64,000 nucleotides of DNA from Planctomycetota bacterium (GTDB taxonomy: Bacteria; Planctomycetota; B15-G4), in NCBI GenBank assembly GCA_020638905.1, contig JACKHP010000004.1, forward strand, positions 124,001 to 188,000, written 5' to 3'. Within the stretch, counting starts at the first letter, position 1; the number at the start of each line of letters is the position of its first letter. This document shows, piece after piece, positions 32,825 through 40,672 of the stretch. Both the position numbers and the translations under genes were made by a program. The notes under the pieces are model-generated. The model searched no databases. It saw only the letters and a program-made list of their open reading frames with translations, and was not told where the DNA came from.

Positions 32825-33262
32825 ATGGCAGGCAAGTCCGCGGAGATCGAGGAGACCAAGATCGAGCTCACGCCGATGATCGACGTGGTCTTCCTGCTCC
32901 TGATCTTCTTCATCGTCACGATCAAGTTCAAAGTGCTCGAGGGCAAGCTCGAGACCGAGCTCCCGAAGGACGTCGGCGTCAACGCGAGCACCGACCTCCC
33001 GAAGGAGAAGATCGAGATCTCGATCAAGAAGGACCCGGGCTCGCCCGAGGGCCTCAAGGTCTTCGTGCAGTCGCGCCCGATGCCGAACCTGGCGACCTTC
33101 CGGGCCGAGCTCAAGCGCTGGCTCGACCTCGATCCCGAGGCACGCGCCACGCTCTACCCCGAGTTCGGCGTGACCTACGAGTCGGTGGTCAAGGTCGTCG
33201 ACGAGTGCCTCAAGGTGAACCTCACGAACATCACCTTCGCCGGCGTCGAGTTCAACGCATGA
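32825..33262 (+). CDS. exbD: ExbD/TolR family protein 2
   Basis: 145 residues with a strong AAGGAG ribosome site 8 bases before ATG 32825. The N-terminus ETKIELTPMIDVVFLLLIFF contains the invariant Asp and the transmembrane helix (about 18-37). The periplasmic domain differs clearly from ExbD 1: IEISIKKDPGSPEGLKVFV and LPKEKIE rather than the standard ExbD strands. The C-terminal motif VVKVVDECLKVNLTNITFAG is the usual last helix/strand. It looks like an old paralogue rather than a recent duplicate. The second secretin begins 168 bases downstream. Confidence 0.92.
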   Translation: MAGKSAEIEETKIELTPMIDVVFLLLIFFIVTIKFKVLEGKLETELPKDVGVNASTDLPKEKIEISIKKDPGSPEGLKVFVQSRPMPNLATFRAELKRWLDLDPEARATLYPEFGVTYESVVKVVDECLKVNLTNITFAGVEFNA

Positions 33263-33325
33263 CGACGGCGTGCCACCCCACGCCGCCCCGCCGCACGGCC
33301 TGTCGCGCCCGTCCGGCACCCTCCG

Positions 33326-33334
33326 TGATACATT
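33326..33334 (+). promoter_or_regulatory. Extended -10 promoter candidate before secretin 2
   Basis: TGATACATT: a TGn extension (33326-33328) followed by TACATT (33329-33334), 4 of 6 to the -10 consensus. No -35 hexamer is evident, as is common for extended -10 promoters. It lies about 97 bases before ATG 33431, in the only sizeable gap between exbD 2 and secretin 2. Confidence 0.35.
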
Positions 33335-33430
33335 CCGCGCCTTCCCCGACCCGGTCGGCCCGTGCCGGCCACGACACACGCCTCGCTCTCCGCGCCCGCG
33401 ACGCGGTCGAGTGACGAGGTGGAGAGAACG

Positions 33431-36052
33431 ATGACCCGCTGGACGAAGAGCCTCCTCATCTCCGTCGCCGTCGTGGCCGCGTGCCGCGCGGTCGGTCCCG
33501 AAGGCACCGACGCCGCAACCGGCGACGTGGCCTCCACCCTGTCCGAGCCGACGCTGCTCGCCGACCCGAGCACTCCGACCGCCACGGGCGTGACCAAGGC
33601 CGCCACGCCGACGCCCGACGACGAGGAGCGCGCCCGCCGCGAGCTGCTCGAGCAGAAGACGTACCTGCTCGTCCAGCAGTACCTCCAGAACGCCCGGGCG
33701 CTCGAGGAGAAGCTCGACTTCGACGGCGCCCAGGCCGCGCTCGAGCGCGCGCGCGCCATCGATCCCACGAACGAGGTCGTGCTGACCTACCTGCGTCAGA
33801 TCCAGGCCCTCGCGGGAGACGGACAGGACGCCTCGGCGCTGCTCCACGTCACGGCGCGCGAGCGCTACGAGGCCCAGCAGCAGCAGATGATCACCCTGGC
33901 GCTGAACGACCTCGACGCCGCTCGACAGGCCCTCGAGACCGAGGACTTCGACCGCGCCGTCTTCCTCGTGCGCGGCGTCGTCAACCGCATCAGCTGGAGC
34001 CCCGAGGTCGACTGGGGCCGCGTGGCCGACGACGCGCGCGCCATGCTCGACGAGGCCGAGAGCCTGCGCGACGCTCACGCCGACAAGGTCAAGCGCGTCC
34101 AACAGGAAGAGGCCTTCGCGGCCCTCAAGGCCGAAGAAGACCAGGTCGCCCAGCAGGAGGACCTGCGCCTGCGCACGCTGCTCATCGCGGCCACCAAGGC
34201 CTTCGACCGCGGTGACTACGAGGCGGCGCAGGAGATCTCGCACATCGTGCTCGAGTCCGACCAGCACAACTCCCAGGCGCTGGCGATCCTCGACGCGGCA
34301 CAGGACGCGGCGCGCGAGTACGCCGACCGCGTCTTCGTCCAGCGTCGGCGCGAGGAGTTCAACCGCTGGCGCAACGAGATGGAGAAGATCCGCATCCCGC
34401 ACACGGACATCCTGACCCTCGACAAGCGTCGCTGGGCCGAGGTGAACAAGCTGCGCGGCGACAGCGCGGCCGCGCTCGAGCTGGGTGACGTCGACCCCGA
34501 AGAGCAGGCGCTGCGCGCGAAGATCGCCTCGACGCGCATCGAGAACGTCGACTTCGAGGAGCTGGCCATCGACCAGGTGGCCAACAACATCTACTTCACC
34601 ACCGACATCCCCGTCTCGGTCGACCCCGAGGTCGTGCTCGAGCTCGACGACAACGCCGAGTACGTCACGCTCCAGAACCTGCGCAACGTGACCGTGCAGT
34701 CGCTGCTGAACATCCTCGTCGACCAGGTCGGCGCCGCGGGCGAGCTCGTGTGGACGATCCGCAACGGACGCGTCTACATCACGAAGCGCGAGAAGGCCAA
34801 CGCGAAGCTCGTGCCGCGCGTGCACCCCATCCAGGACCTGACCTTCAAGCTGACCGACTTCAAGGGCCCGAGCCTGCGCTCGATCGCGCTGCCCGGCGAG
34901 GCAGGCGACGACAACGAGACCACGATCTTCAACAGCGAGGTCGACAGCGTGACGCTGATCGACTCCGAGGAGATCCTGAACCTCGTGCGCGAGAACATCG
35001 CGCCCCAGGACTGGGAGCAGGAAGGCTACAGCATCGACTTCGTCGAGAACGGCAACCTGCTCGTGATCCACACCCCCGAGGTGCAGGCGCAGGTGGCGCA
35101 GTTCCTCGACGACCTGCGCACGTTCAGCACGAGCATGGTCACGCTCGAGTCGCGCTTCTACTCGATCACCGACAGCTTCATCGAGGAGATCGGCACCGAC
35201 CTGCGCGGCCTCGATCCGCAGGGCGTGTTCGCGAACCAGTACAGCCTCGACGCGGCCGGCTCGACCGGCAACCCGACCCAGGGCCTCGACAACCAGGGTG
35301 ACGGCACCGGCGACCCCTCGGCCGGCATCTTCTACGAGGACGTGAACAAGGTCTACGCGGCGTCGACGAACAACTTCTTCAACACGTCGCTGGGCGACAT
35401 GCTGTCGACGATCGGCGGCGGCGCCTTCCAGTTCTCGATCCTGAACGACACCCAGGTGAACATCGTCATGAACCTGGTGGCGAAGAGCGAGAACGCCACC
35501 GAGATCACGGCGCCGATGGTGTCGGTCTACAACACCCAGCGCGCCTTCGTGACGGTCGTGAACCAGGTCTCGTACGTGCAGGGCTTCGAGGTCGACGTGG
35601 CCACCGCGGCCTTCATCGCCGACCCGGTCATCGGCGTCGTGCAGGAGGGCATCGTGCTCGACGTGCGGCCGACGATCAGCTACGACCGCAAGTACATCAC
35701 GCTCGACGTGCAGACCACCGTGGCCGAGCTCGAGCGTCCGTTCCAGGAGATCACGACCCTGCTCGGCCCGAACGGCACGCCGGTCACCTTCGCCATCCCG
35801 GTGCTGAACGTGCAGGACGCCCAGACCACGGTCGTCGTGCCCGACGGTGGCGCGGTGGTGCTCGGCGGCTTCAAGCACGTCCGCTACAAGAACCGCACCG
35901 CCGAGACGCCGTGGTTCGCCGACATCCCGTTCCTGGGCTTCTTCTTCCGCGAGAAGGGCCTGGCCGACGAGGTCACCGACCTGATCGTGGTCATCCGCGC
36001 CAAGATCACCGACTTCTCGAACCTGCGCGAGGCCCCGGCGACCACGCGCTGA
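33431..36052 (+). CDS. Secretin lipoprotein 2 (GspD/PilQ superfamily)
   Basis: 873 residues. ATG 33431 has GGAG with a 6-base gap and gives a lipoprotein signal with lipobox VVAAC (Cys about 18); an in-frame upstream start at 33362 adds an implausible tail. After a linker there are TPR-like helices (about 55-330, such as NARALEEKLDFDGAQAALERA and ATKAFDRGDYEAAQEISH). Secretin N domains follow (about 370-560), then the secretin barrel (about 560-865) with RFYSITDSFIEEIGTDLRG, VPDGGAVVLGGF and a C-terminal TDLIVVIRAKIT strand. It is built like secretin 1 but is not a close duplicate. Two gates for one motor, or two alternative assemblies, are both possible. Confidence 0.85.
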   Translation: MTRWTKSLLISVAVVAACRAVGPEGTDAATGDVASTLSEPTLLADPSTPTATGVTKAATPTPDDEERARRELLEQKTYLLVQQYLQNARALEEKLDFDGAQAALERARAIDPTNEVVLTYLRQIQALAGDGQDASALLHVTARERYEAQQQQMITLALNDLDAARQALETEDFDRAVFLVRGVVNRISWSPEVDWGRVADDARAMLDEAESLRDAHADKVKRVQQEEAFAALKAEEDQVAQQEDLRLRTLLIAATKAFDRGDYEAAQEISHIVLESDQHNSQALAILDAAQDAAREYADRVFVQRRREEFNRWRNEMEKIRIPHTDILTLDKRRWAEVNKLRGDSAAALELGDVDPEEQALRAKIASTRIENVDFEELAIDQVANNIYFTTDIPVSVDPEVVLELDDNAEYVTLQNLRNVTVQSLLNILVDQVGAAGELVWTIRNGRVYITKREKANAKLVPRVHPIQDLTFKLTDFKGPSLRSIALPGEAGDDNETTIFNSEVDSVTLIDSEEILNLVRENIAPQDWEQEGYSIDFVENGNLLVIHTPEVQAQVAQFLDDLRTFSTSMVTLESRFYSITDSFIEEIGTDLRGLDPQGVFANQYSLDAAGSTGNPTQGLDNQGDGTGDPSAGIFYEDVNKVYAASTNNFFNTSLGDMLSTIGGGAFQFSILNDTQVNIVMNLVAKSENATEITAPMVSVYNTQRAFVTVVNQVSYVQGFEVDVATAAFIADPVIGVVQEGIVLDVRPTISYDRKYITLDVQTTVAELERPFQEITTLLGPNGTPVTFAIPVLNVQDAQTTVVVPDGGAVVLGGFKHVRYKNRTAETPWFADIPFLGFFFREKGLADEVTDLIVVIRAKITDFSNLREAPATTR

Positions 36053-36071
36053 ACCAGGGCCCAGCCCGCTC

Positions 36072-36091
36072 GGGGAGCCCGCGCGCTCCCC
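36072..36091 (+). terminator. Terminator-like hairpin ending the secretin locus
   Basis: GGGGAGC, 6-base loop, GCTCCCC, starting 20 bases after the secretin 2 stop. No U tract follows. A second stem, CCGCCGCCGG (36097-36106) with CCGGCGGCGG (36128-36137), lies just downstream. Confidence 0.5.
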
Positions 36092-36096
36092 TCCCT

Positions 36097-36137
36097 CCGC
36101 CGCCGGGCGGCTCCCTCGCGGGGTCGTCCGGCGGCGG
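36097..36137 (+). repeat. 10-bp inverted repeat between secretin 2 and the HAD gene
   Basis: CCGCCGCCGG and CCGGCGGCGG form a perfect 10-bp stem with a 21-base loop, in tandem with the hairpin at 36072. It may strengthen termination or act on the promoter at 36152. Confidence 0.35.
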
Positions 36138-36151
36138 TCGTTCCGGGCGGC

Positions 36152-36180
36152 TTGAACCGGCCCTCTCCGCGACCCAGAAT
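36152..36180 (+). promoter_or_regulatory. Candidate promoter for the HAD-transporter operon
   Basis: TTGAAC (36152-36157), a 17-base spacer and CAGAAT (36175-36180), each 4 of 6. Transcription would start at about 36187, at or next to the GTG start codon at 36188, so the mRNA may be leaderless. Confidence 0.4.
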
Positions 36181-36187
36181 CGGACGC

Positions 36188-36937
36188 GTGCACCAGATCT
36201 CGGCCATCTTCTTCGATGTCGACGACACCCTGTACTCGACCACGGCCTTCGCCCAGCTCGCGCGGCGCCGGGCGGTCGAGGCGATGGTCCGGCAGGGCCT
36301 GCGGCTGCCGGCCGAGGTCGTGAGGCGCGAGCTCGGCGAGGTCATCGCCGAGTTCACGAGCAACTACCCGAACCACTTCGACAAGCTGCTGCTGCGCCTT
36401 CCGGCCGAGTCGTGGGCCGGCACGAACCGCGCGCTCATCGTGGCCGCCGGCATCATGGCCTACCACGCCACCAAGGGTGAGCTGAGGCCGTTCCCCGACG
36501 TGCTGCCCTTCCTGCAGCAGCTCCAGCAGCGCACCGACGTGCTGGTGGGAGTCATCACCCACGGACTCGAGATCAAGCAGGCCGAGAAGCTGCTGCTGCT
36601 CGGCGTGGTGCCCTTCCTGCATCCCGAGGGCATCTTCATCAGCGACCAGGTCGGCATCAGCAAGCCCAATCCCAAGCTGTGGCTGCGCGCCTGCGCGCGC
36701 TTCGGACTCGACCCGCGCGAGGTCATGTACGTGGGCGACAACCCGCTGCAGGACGTCGACCCGGCCTCGACCCTGGGCATGATCACCGTGCGCGTGCGCC
36801 GTCCCGACACGCGCTGCGACGAACTCGAGGGCAAGGCGACGCCGCGCTACGACGTGCGTTCGTTCGACGAGCTCGCGGCGCACCTCGTGCAGGACTTCGG
36901 ATTGCCGCTCGAGACTCCGCAAAAGCCCGGACCGTGA
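36188..36937 (+). CDS. HAD-superfamily phosphatase (YjjG-like, subfamily I)
   Basis: 249 residues from GTG 36188; a TTG start 12 codons earlier lies in the promoter. All four HAD motifs are present: FDVDDTLY (9-16, nucleophile Asp), VITHG (motif II Thr), SKPNPKLW (motif III Lys) and VGDNPLQDV (motif IV acid pair). The cap insert between motifs I and II is all-helical, as in the 5'-nucleotidase-like TIGR02253 group. It is a cytosolic phosphate-monoester hydrolase, perhaps acting on nucleotides. Its stop overlaps the start of a peptide-transporter binding protein (GTGA), so it is the first gene of that operon, with no obvious functional link. Confidence 0.85.
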   Translation: MHQISAIFFDVDDTLYSTTAFAQLARRRAVEAMVRQGLRLPAEVVRRELGEVIAEFTSNYPNHFDKLLLRLPAESWAGTNRALIVAAGIMAYHATKGELRPFPDVLPFLQQLQQRTDVLVGVITHGLEIKQAEKLLLLGVVPFLHPEGIFISDQVGISKPNPKLWLRACARFGLDPREVMYVGDNPLQDVDPASTLGMITVRVRRPDTRCDELEGKATPRYDVRSFDELAAHLVQDFGLPLETPQKPGP

Positions 36938-38553
36938 GCGCGGCCTCCGCTCGTCGTGCCGGACCCGCCGTGGTGCTGCTGGGCGCCCTGTTGCTGGTGG
37001 CCGGAGCCGTGCGGCTGCTCAAGCGCAGCACCTTCCCGCGCGCCGACTTCGTGTTCTGCAACCAGACCGAGGTGGCGTCGCTCGACCCGCACCGGGCCAC
37101 GAGCATCCCCGACGGACGCATCGTGGGCGCGCTCTTCGAGGGCCTCACGCGCCTCGACCCGTGCACGCTCGAAGCGCTGCCCGGGCAGGCCGACCACTGG
37201 ACGGTCAGCGACGACGGCCTGACCTGGCGCTTCCATGTGCGCGACGACGCACGCTGGACGGACGGCTCGCCGGTCACGGCCGACGACTTCGCGGCGTCGT
37301 TCCGGCGCCTGCTGCACCCCGCCACCGCGGCGCGTCATGCGGCGCTCTTGGCGTCGGTCGTCGGCGCGCGCGCGTACACGTCCGCCGATCCCTCGGACAT
37401 GCCGCCGGACGACTCGCTGGGCATCGCGGCGCTGCCCGACGACGTGCTCGAGATGCGCCTCGTCGAGCCCGTCCCGTACCTGCCGTCGCTCCTGGCGTAC
37501 CAGGCCTTCGCGCCGGTGCCGCTCGACGTCGTGCGGCGCTGGGGCAGCGCCTGGACGGACGCGGAGCACATCGTCGGCAACGGCCCCTTCGTGCTCGTCG
37601 AGCGCCGGCTGCGCGACCGCATCCGCCTCGCCCGCAACGAGCGCTACTGGGACGCCGCGCACGTCCGCCTGGCGAGCATCGACGCGCTGGCCGCGAACGG
37701 CGCCACGACGCAGCTCAACCTGCTGCTCACCGGCGACGCCGACTGGATCGTCAAGCCGCCGCCGGCGCTCTACGAGGCCCTGCGCGCACGCCCGGAGTGG
37801 CGCTCCGGCGGCCAGCTCGGCGTCACGTTCCTGCGCTTCTGCACCACGCACGCACCGTTCGACGACGCACGCGTGCGCCGCGCCCTGCTGCTCGCGCTCG
37901 ACCGCGAGTCGCTCGCCCGGGACGTCATGCGCGGCGGCGAGATCGCCTCGACGAGCTACGTCCCCCACGGACTGGCGGGCTACGACCCCGCGCCACTCGA
38001 AGCCGCCGACCCGGAACGCGCGCGCGCACTGCTGGCCGAGGCCGGCTTCCCCGGCGGCCGCGGCTTCCCGCCGTTCGAGCTGCTGCACCCGCACAACGAC
38101 GCCACGCGTGACCTGTGCGCGGCGATCACGGCCATGTGGCGCGAGCAGCTCGGACTGTCGCAGGTGACCATCGCCAGCCAGGAGTTCGGCACCTACATCG
38201 ACAGCACCTCGACGCTGAAGTACGACGTGGCGTGGAGCTCGTGGATCGGAGACTGGCTCGACCCGAGCACCTTCCTGCTGGTGTTCGCCGGCGAGAGCGG
38301 CAACAACCGCACGGGATGGCGCGACGCGACGTACGACGCGCTGCTCGACGAGTCCGCGCGGCAGCTCGATCCGGCCGCACGCCTGGCCGTGCTGCGGCGC
38401 GCCGAGGAGCGCCTGCTCGACGCGCTCCCCATCGCCCCGCTGCACCAGCGTGCCAACGTGAACCTCGTGGCACCGCGCGTGGACGGTTTCTGCGACAACA
38501 TGCTCGACCTGCATCCGCTGCGCGACCTCGCCGTCAGGGAGCCGCCGCCGTGA
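36934..38553 (+). CDS. Oligopeptide-type ABC transporter substrate-binding protein
   Basis: 539 residues from GTG 36934. An N-terminal hydrophobic segment (VVLLGALLLVAGAVRLL) without a lipobox suggests a membrane-anchored rather than free binding protein. The solute-binding family 5 fold is clear: VASLDPHRAT (about 49-58), GRIVGALFEGLTRLDP, TWRFHVRDDARWTDGSPVTADDFA (in several pieces), and RRALLLALDRESLARDV. It captures peptides or other oligomers and delivers them to the two permeases encoded directly after it. No ATPase gene is in this operon. Confidence 0.9.
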   Translation: MSAASARRAGPAVVLLGALLLVAGAVRLLKRSTFPRADFVFCNQTEVASLDPHRATSIPDGRIVGALFEGLTRLDPCTLEALPGQADHWTVSDDGLTWRFHVRDDARWTDGSPVTADDFAASFRRLLHPATAARHAALLASVVGARAYTSADPSDMPPDDSLGIAALPDDVLEMRLVEPVPYLPSLLAYQAFAPVPLDVVRRWGSAWTDAEHIVGNGPFVLVERRLRDRIRLARNERYWDAAHVRLASIDALAANGATTQLNLLLTGDADWIVKPPPALYEALRARPEWRSGGQLGVTFLRFCTTHAPFDDARVRRALLLALDRESLARDVMRGGEIASTSYVPHGLAGYDPAPLEAADPERARALLAEAGFPGGRGFPPFELLHPHNDATRDLCAAITAMWREQLGLSQVTIASQEFGTYIDSTSTLKYDVAWSSWIGDWLDPSTFLLVFAGESGNNRTGWRDATYDALLDESARQLDPAARLAVLRRAEERLLDALPIAPLHQRANVNLVAPRVDGFCDNMLDLHPLRDLAVREPPP

Positions 38554-39473
38554 TGCGCGCCGTGGTCTCGCGCCTGCTCGGCACGGCGCTCGTCGTGCTC
38601 GCCGTGGTCTCGCTGACCTTCGTGCTCGTGCGCAGCCTGCCCGGCACCCCGTTCCAGGACGGCAAGGACGTCGATCCCGCGGTGCGCGCGAACATCCTGC
38701 GCGCGTACGACCTCGACGCGCCGCTGGGCGAACAGTACGTGCGCTACCTCGGCGACGTGTTCCTGCGCTTCGACCTGGGTCCTTCGTTCTCCTACCGCGA
38801 CTACGACGTCACCGAGATCCTGGCCGAGAGCCTGCCGGTCTCGCTGCTGCTCGGGGGCTGTGCGATGGCCGTGGCGCTGGTCGTCGGCCTGGGGGCGGGC
38901 GCCCTGGCCGCGCGGCGCCGCGGCCAGTGGACCGACACGCTCGTGATGACCCTCGCCAGCGTCGGCGCGGCGGTCCCGAACTTCGTGCTGGCCGGGGTGC
39001 TCGTGCTCGTGTTCGTGTTCGGCGCGCACCTGCTGCCGGTGGCGGGACTCTCGACGCCGGCGCACCTCGTGCTGCCGTCCCTGGCGCTCGGGCTGCCGTA
39101 CGCCGCGTCGATCGCGCGCCTCTTCCGCACGGGCCTGCTCGAGGTGCTCGGCGAGGACTGGATCCGTACCGCCCGCGCCAAGGGCCTCTCCCCGACCGCG
39201 GTGCTCGTGCGCCACGCCGCACGCCCGGCGCTGCTGCCCGTGGTGAGCTTCCTGGGCCCGGCGCTGGCCGGCGTGCTCTCGGGCTCGCTCGTGATCGAGC
39301 GCGTGTTCGCCGTGCCCGGCATGGGCAGCCACTTCGTCGAGTCGGCCTTCGCCGCCGACTACAACCTCGCCCTGGGAGTGATCCTGGTCTACACGCTGCT
39401 CGTCTCGGCGGCCAACCTCGCCGTGGACGTGGCCTACGGCCTGCTCGATCCGCGCATCGGAGCCGACGCGTGA
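38553..39473 (+). CDS. Peptide-type ABC transporter permease (DppB/OppB family)
   Basis: 306 residues from ATG 38553 (TGATG overlap with the previous stop; GTG 38550 also possible). TM1 is LLGTALVVLAVVSLTFVLV. The N-terminal block VRSLPGTPF, with the following LGEQYVRYLGD and FDLGPSFSY, is typical of DppB. The BPD motif reads RTARAKGLSPTAVLVRHAARPALLPVV in two contiguous pieces (about 200-230). Six transmembrane segments. It pairs with the next permease to form the channel. Confidence 0.93.
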   Translation: MRAVVSRLLGTALVVLAVVSLTFVLVRSLPGTPFQDGKDVDPAVRANILRAYDLDAPLGEQYVRYLGDVFLRFDLGPSFSYRDYDVTEILAESLPVSLLLGGCAMAVALVVGLGAGALAARRRGQWTDTLVMTLASVGAAVPNFVLAGVLVLVFVFGAHLLPVAGLSTPAHLVLPSLALGLPYAASIARLFRTGLLEVLGEDWIRTARAKGLSPTAVLVRHAARPALLPVVSFLGPALAGVLSGSLVIERVFAVPGMGSHFVESAFAADYNLALGVILVYTLLVSAANLAVDVAYGLLDPRIGADA

Positions 39474-40471
39474 CGACCTCCCCCGGCGAGCGGCAGGCGC
39501 GCAGCTCGTGGCCGCGCCGTCTCCTGCGTCGCCCCGGGACGCGTCCGGCACTCGCGGCGCTGCTGACGATCCTGGCGCTGGCCCTCCTGGCGCCCGTGCT
39601 GCCCCTGCCTCAGCAGGGCGAGACGCACGCCGAACGCGCTGGACGCGGCCCCTCGCCGAGCTGGCAGACGGCCGATCCCCAGGTGCTGCGGTTCGCGTCC
39701 GAGGACCGCCCGACGGCGACGGCCGTGCGCCGCGCGCTGTTCGGTGACGGCGAGCTCGTGGGCCTGCTGGGCTGCGACGCCCTGGGACGCGACGAGGCCG
39801 CGCGCCTCGTCTGGGGCGCCCGCGTCTCGCTCCTGGTGGGCCTCGCGGCGACGCTCGTCTCGGTCGTCCTGGGCGTCGCCTGGGGCCTCGCCGCCGGTCT
39901 GCTGGGCGGCTTCTGGGACAGGCTGATGATGCGCATCGTCGACGCGCTCTACGCCGTCCCGCTGCTGTTCGTGGTGATCCTGCTCGTGGCGGTGCTGCGC
40001 GAACGCGCGGCCGAGTTGCGGGCCATCGGCATCGACCGCACCGTACTGCTGCTGCTGGTGATCGGCGCGGTGAGCTGGCTCACGATGGCCCGCATCGTGC
40101 GCGGTCAGGTGCTGGCGCTGGCCGAGCGAGAGTTCCTCACGGCCGCGCGCGCGCTCGGCGTGGGCCCCGTCCGGCTGGCGCTGCGCCACGTGCTGCCGAA
40201 CCTCATGGGCGTGGTGGTGGTCTCGCTGACCCTCACGGTGCCGCGCGTCATGCTGCTCGAGGCCTTCCTGAGCTTCCTGGGACTGGGCGTGGAGGCGCCG
40301 GGGGTGAGCTGGGGCACCTTGGCCGCCGAAGGGCTCGAGAACCTCACGCCGGTGAGCGTCTCCTGGTGGCTGGTGGTCTTCCCGGGCCTGGCCCTGGCCA
40401 TCACCCTCGGCGCACTCGGCCTGCTGGGCGACTCGCTGCGGGACGCCCTCGACCCGCGTCCGTCCCGCTGA
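39470..40471 (+). CDS. Peptide-type ABC transporter permease (DppC/OppC family)
   Basis: 333 residues from GTG 39470, overlapping the DppB-like stop (GTGA). TM1 is about 29-48 (ALAALLTILALALLAPVLP). A periplasmic loop (about 50-110) is followed by the LLGCDALGRDEAARLVWGARVS block, typical of DppC (usually LGTDxxGRD), and the EAA-type loop ALGVGPVRLALRHVLPNLMG. The ATPase genes expected next (dppD/dppF) are missing: the following gene is an NHL protein behind its own promoter. The permeases may use the ATPases of the Opp system at 42-44 kb. Confidence 0.92.
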   Translation: MTTSPGERQARSSWPRRLLRRPGTRPALAALLTILALALLAPVLPLPQQGETHAERAGRGPSPSWQTADPQVLRFASEDRPTATAVRRALFGDGELVGLLGCDALGRDEAARLVWGARVSLLVGLAATLVSVVLGVAWGLAAGLLGGFWDRLMMRIVDALYAVPLLFVVILLVAVLRERAAELRAIGIDRTVLLLLVIGAVSWLTMARIVRGQVLALAEREFLTAARALGVGPVRLALRHVLPNLMGVVVVSLTLTVPRVMLLEAFLSFLGLGVEAPGVSWGTLAAEGLENLTPVSVSWWLVVFPGLALAITLGALGLLGDSLRDALDPRPSR

Positions 40472-40577
40472 CCTCCGGCGAGGGGCGCCCTCCTCGGGTC
40501 ACCCGTCGGGCGGGGGGATCGTGGATCTGCTGGCAGCGACCGCGACGGGAATCTCCGACCGGAAGGATCCTGCCCTG

Positions 40578-40605
40578 ATGACAGAACTAACGCCATTGAT
40601 ATAAT
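40578..40605 (+). promoter_or_regulatory. Near-consensus extended -10 sigma70 promoter
   Basis: ATGACA (40578-40583, 5 of 6), a 16-base spacer and TATAAT (40600-40605, 6 of 6), with a TG at 40597-40598 giving an extended -10. Predicted start near 40612, leaving a leader of about 60 bases before ATG 40673. By far the best promoter match in the window. Confidence 0.75.
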
Positions 40606-40672
40606 GTGGGCCATCCTCCCCATCCCAGGCACCGACGAGCGACTTCGGCAGCGCTCGTCGCAGGAGACGTCC

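Noticed and set aside
30269..36922. A 2,217-codon open frame on the minus strand, antisense to the secretin/ExbBD locus
   Set aside because: It covers eight well-supported plus-strand genes, consists of repetitive Arg/Leu/Val/Glu sequence typical of the complement of GC-rich codons, and shows no domain.
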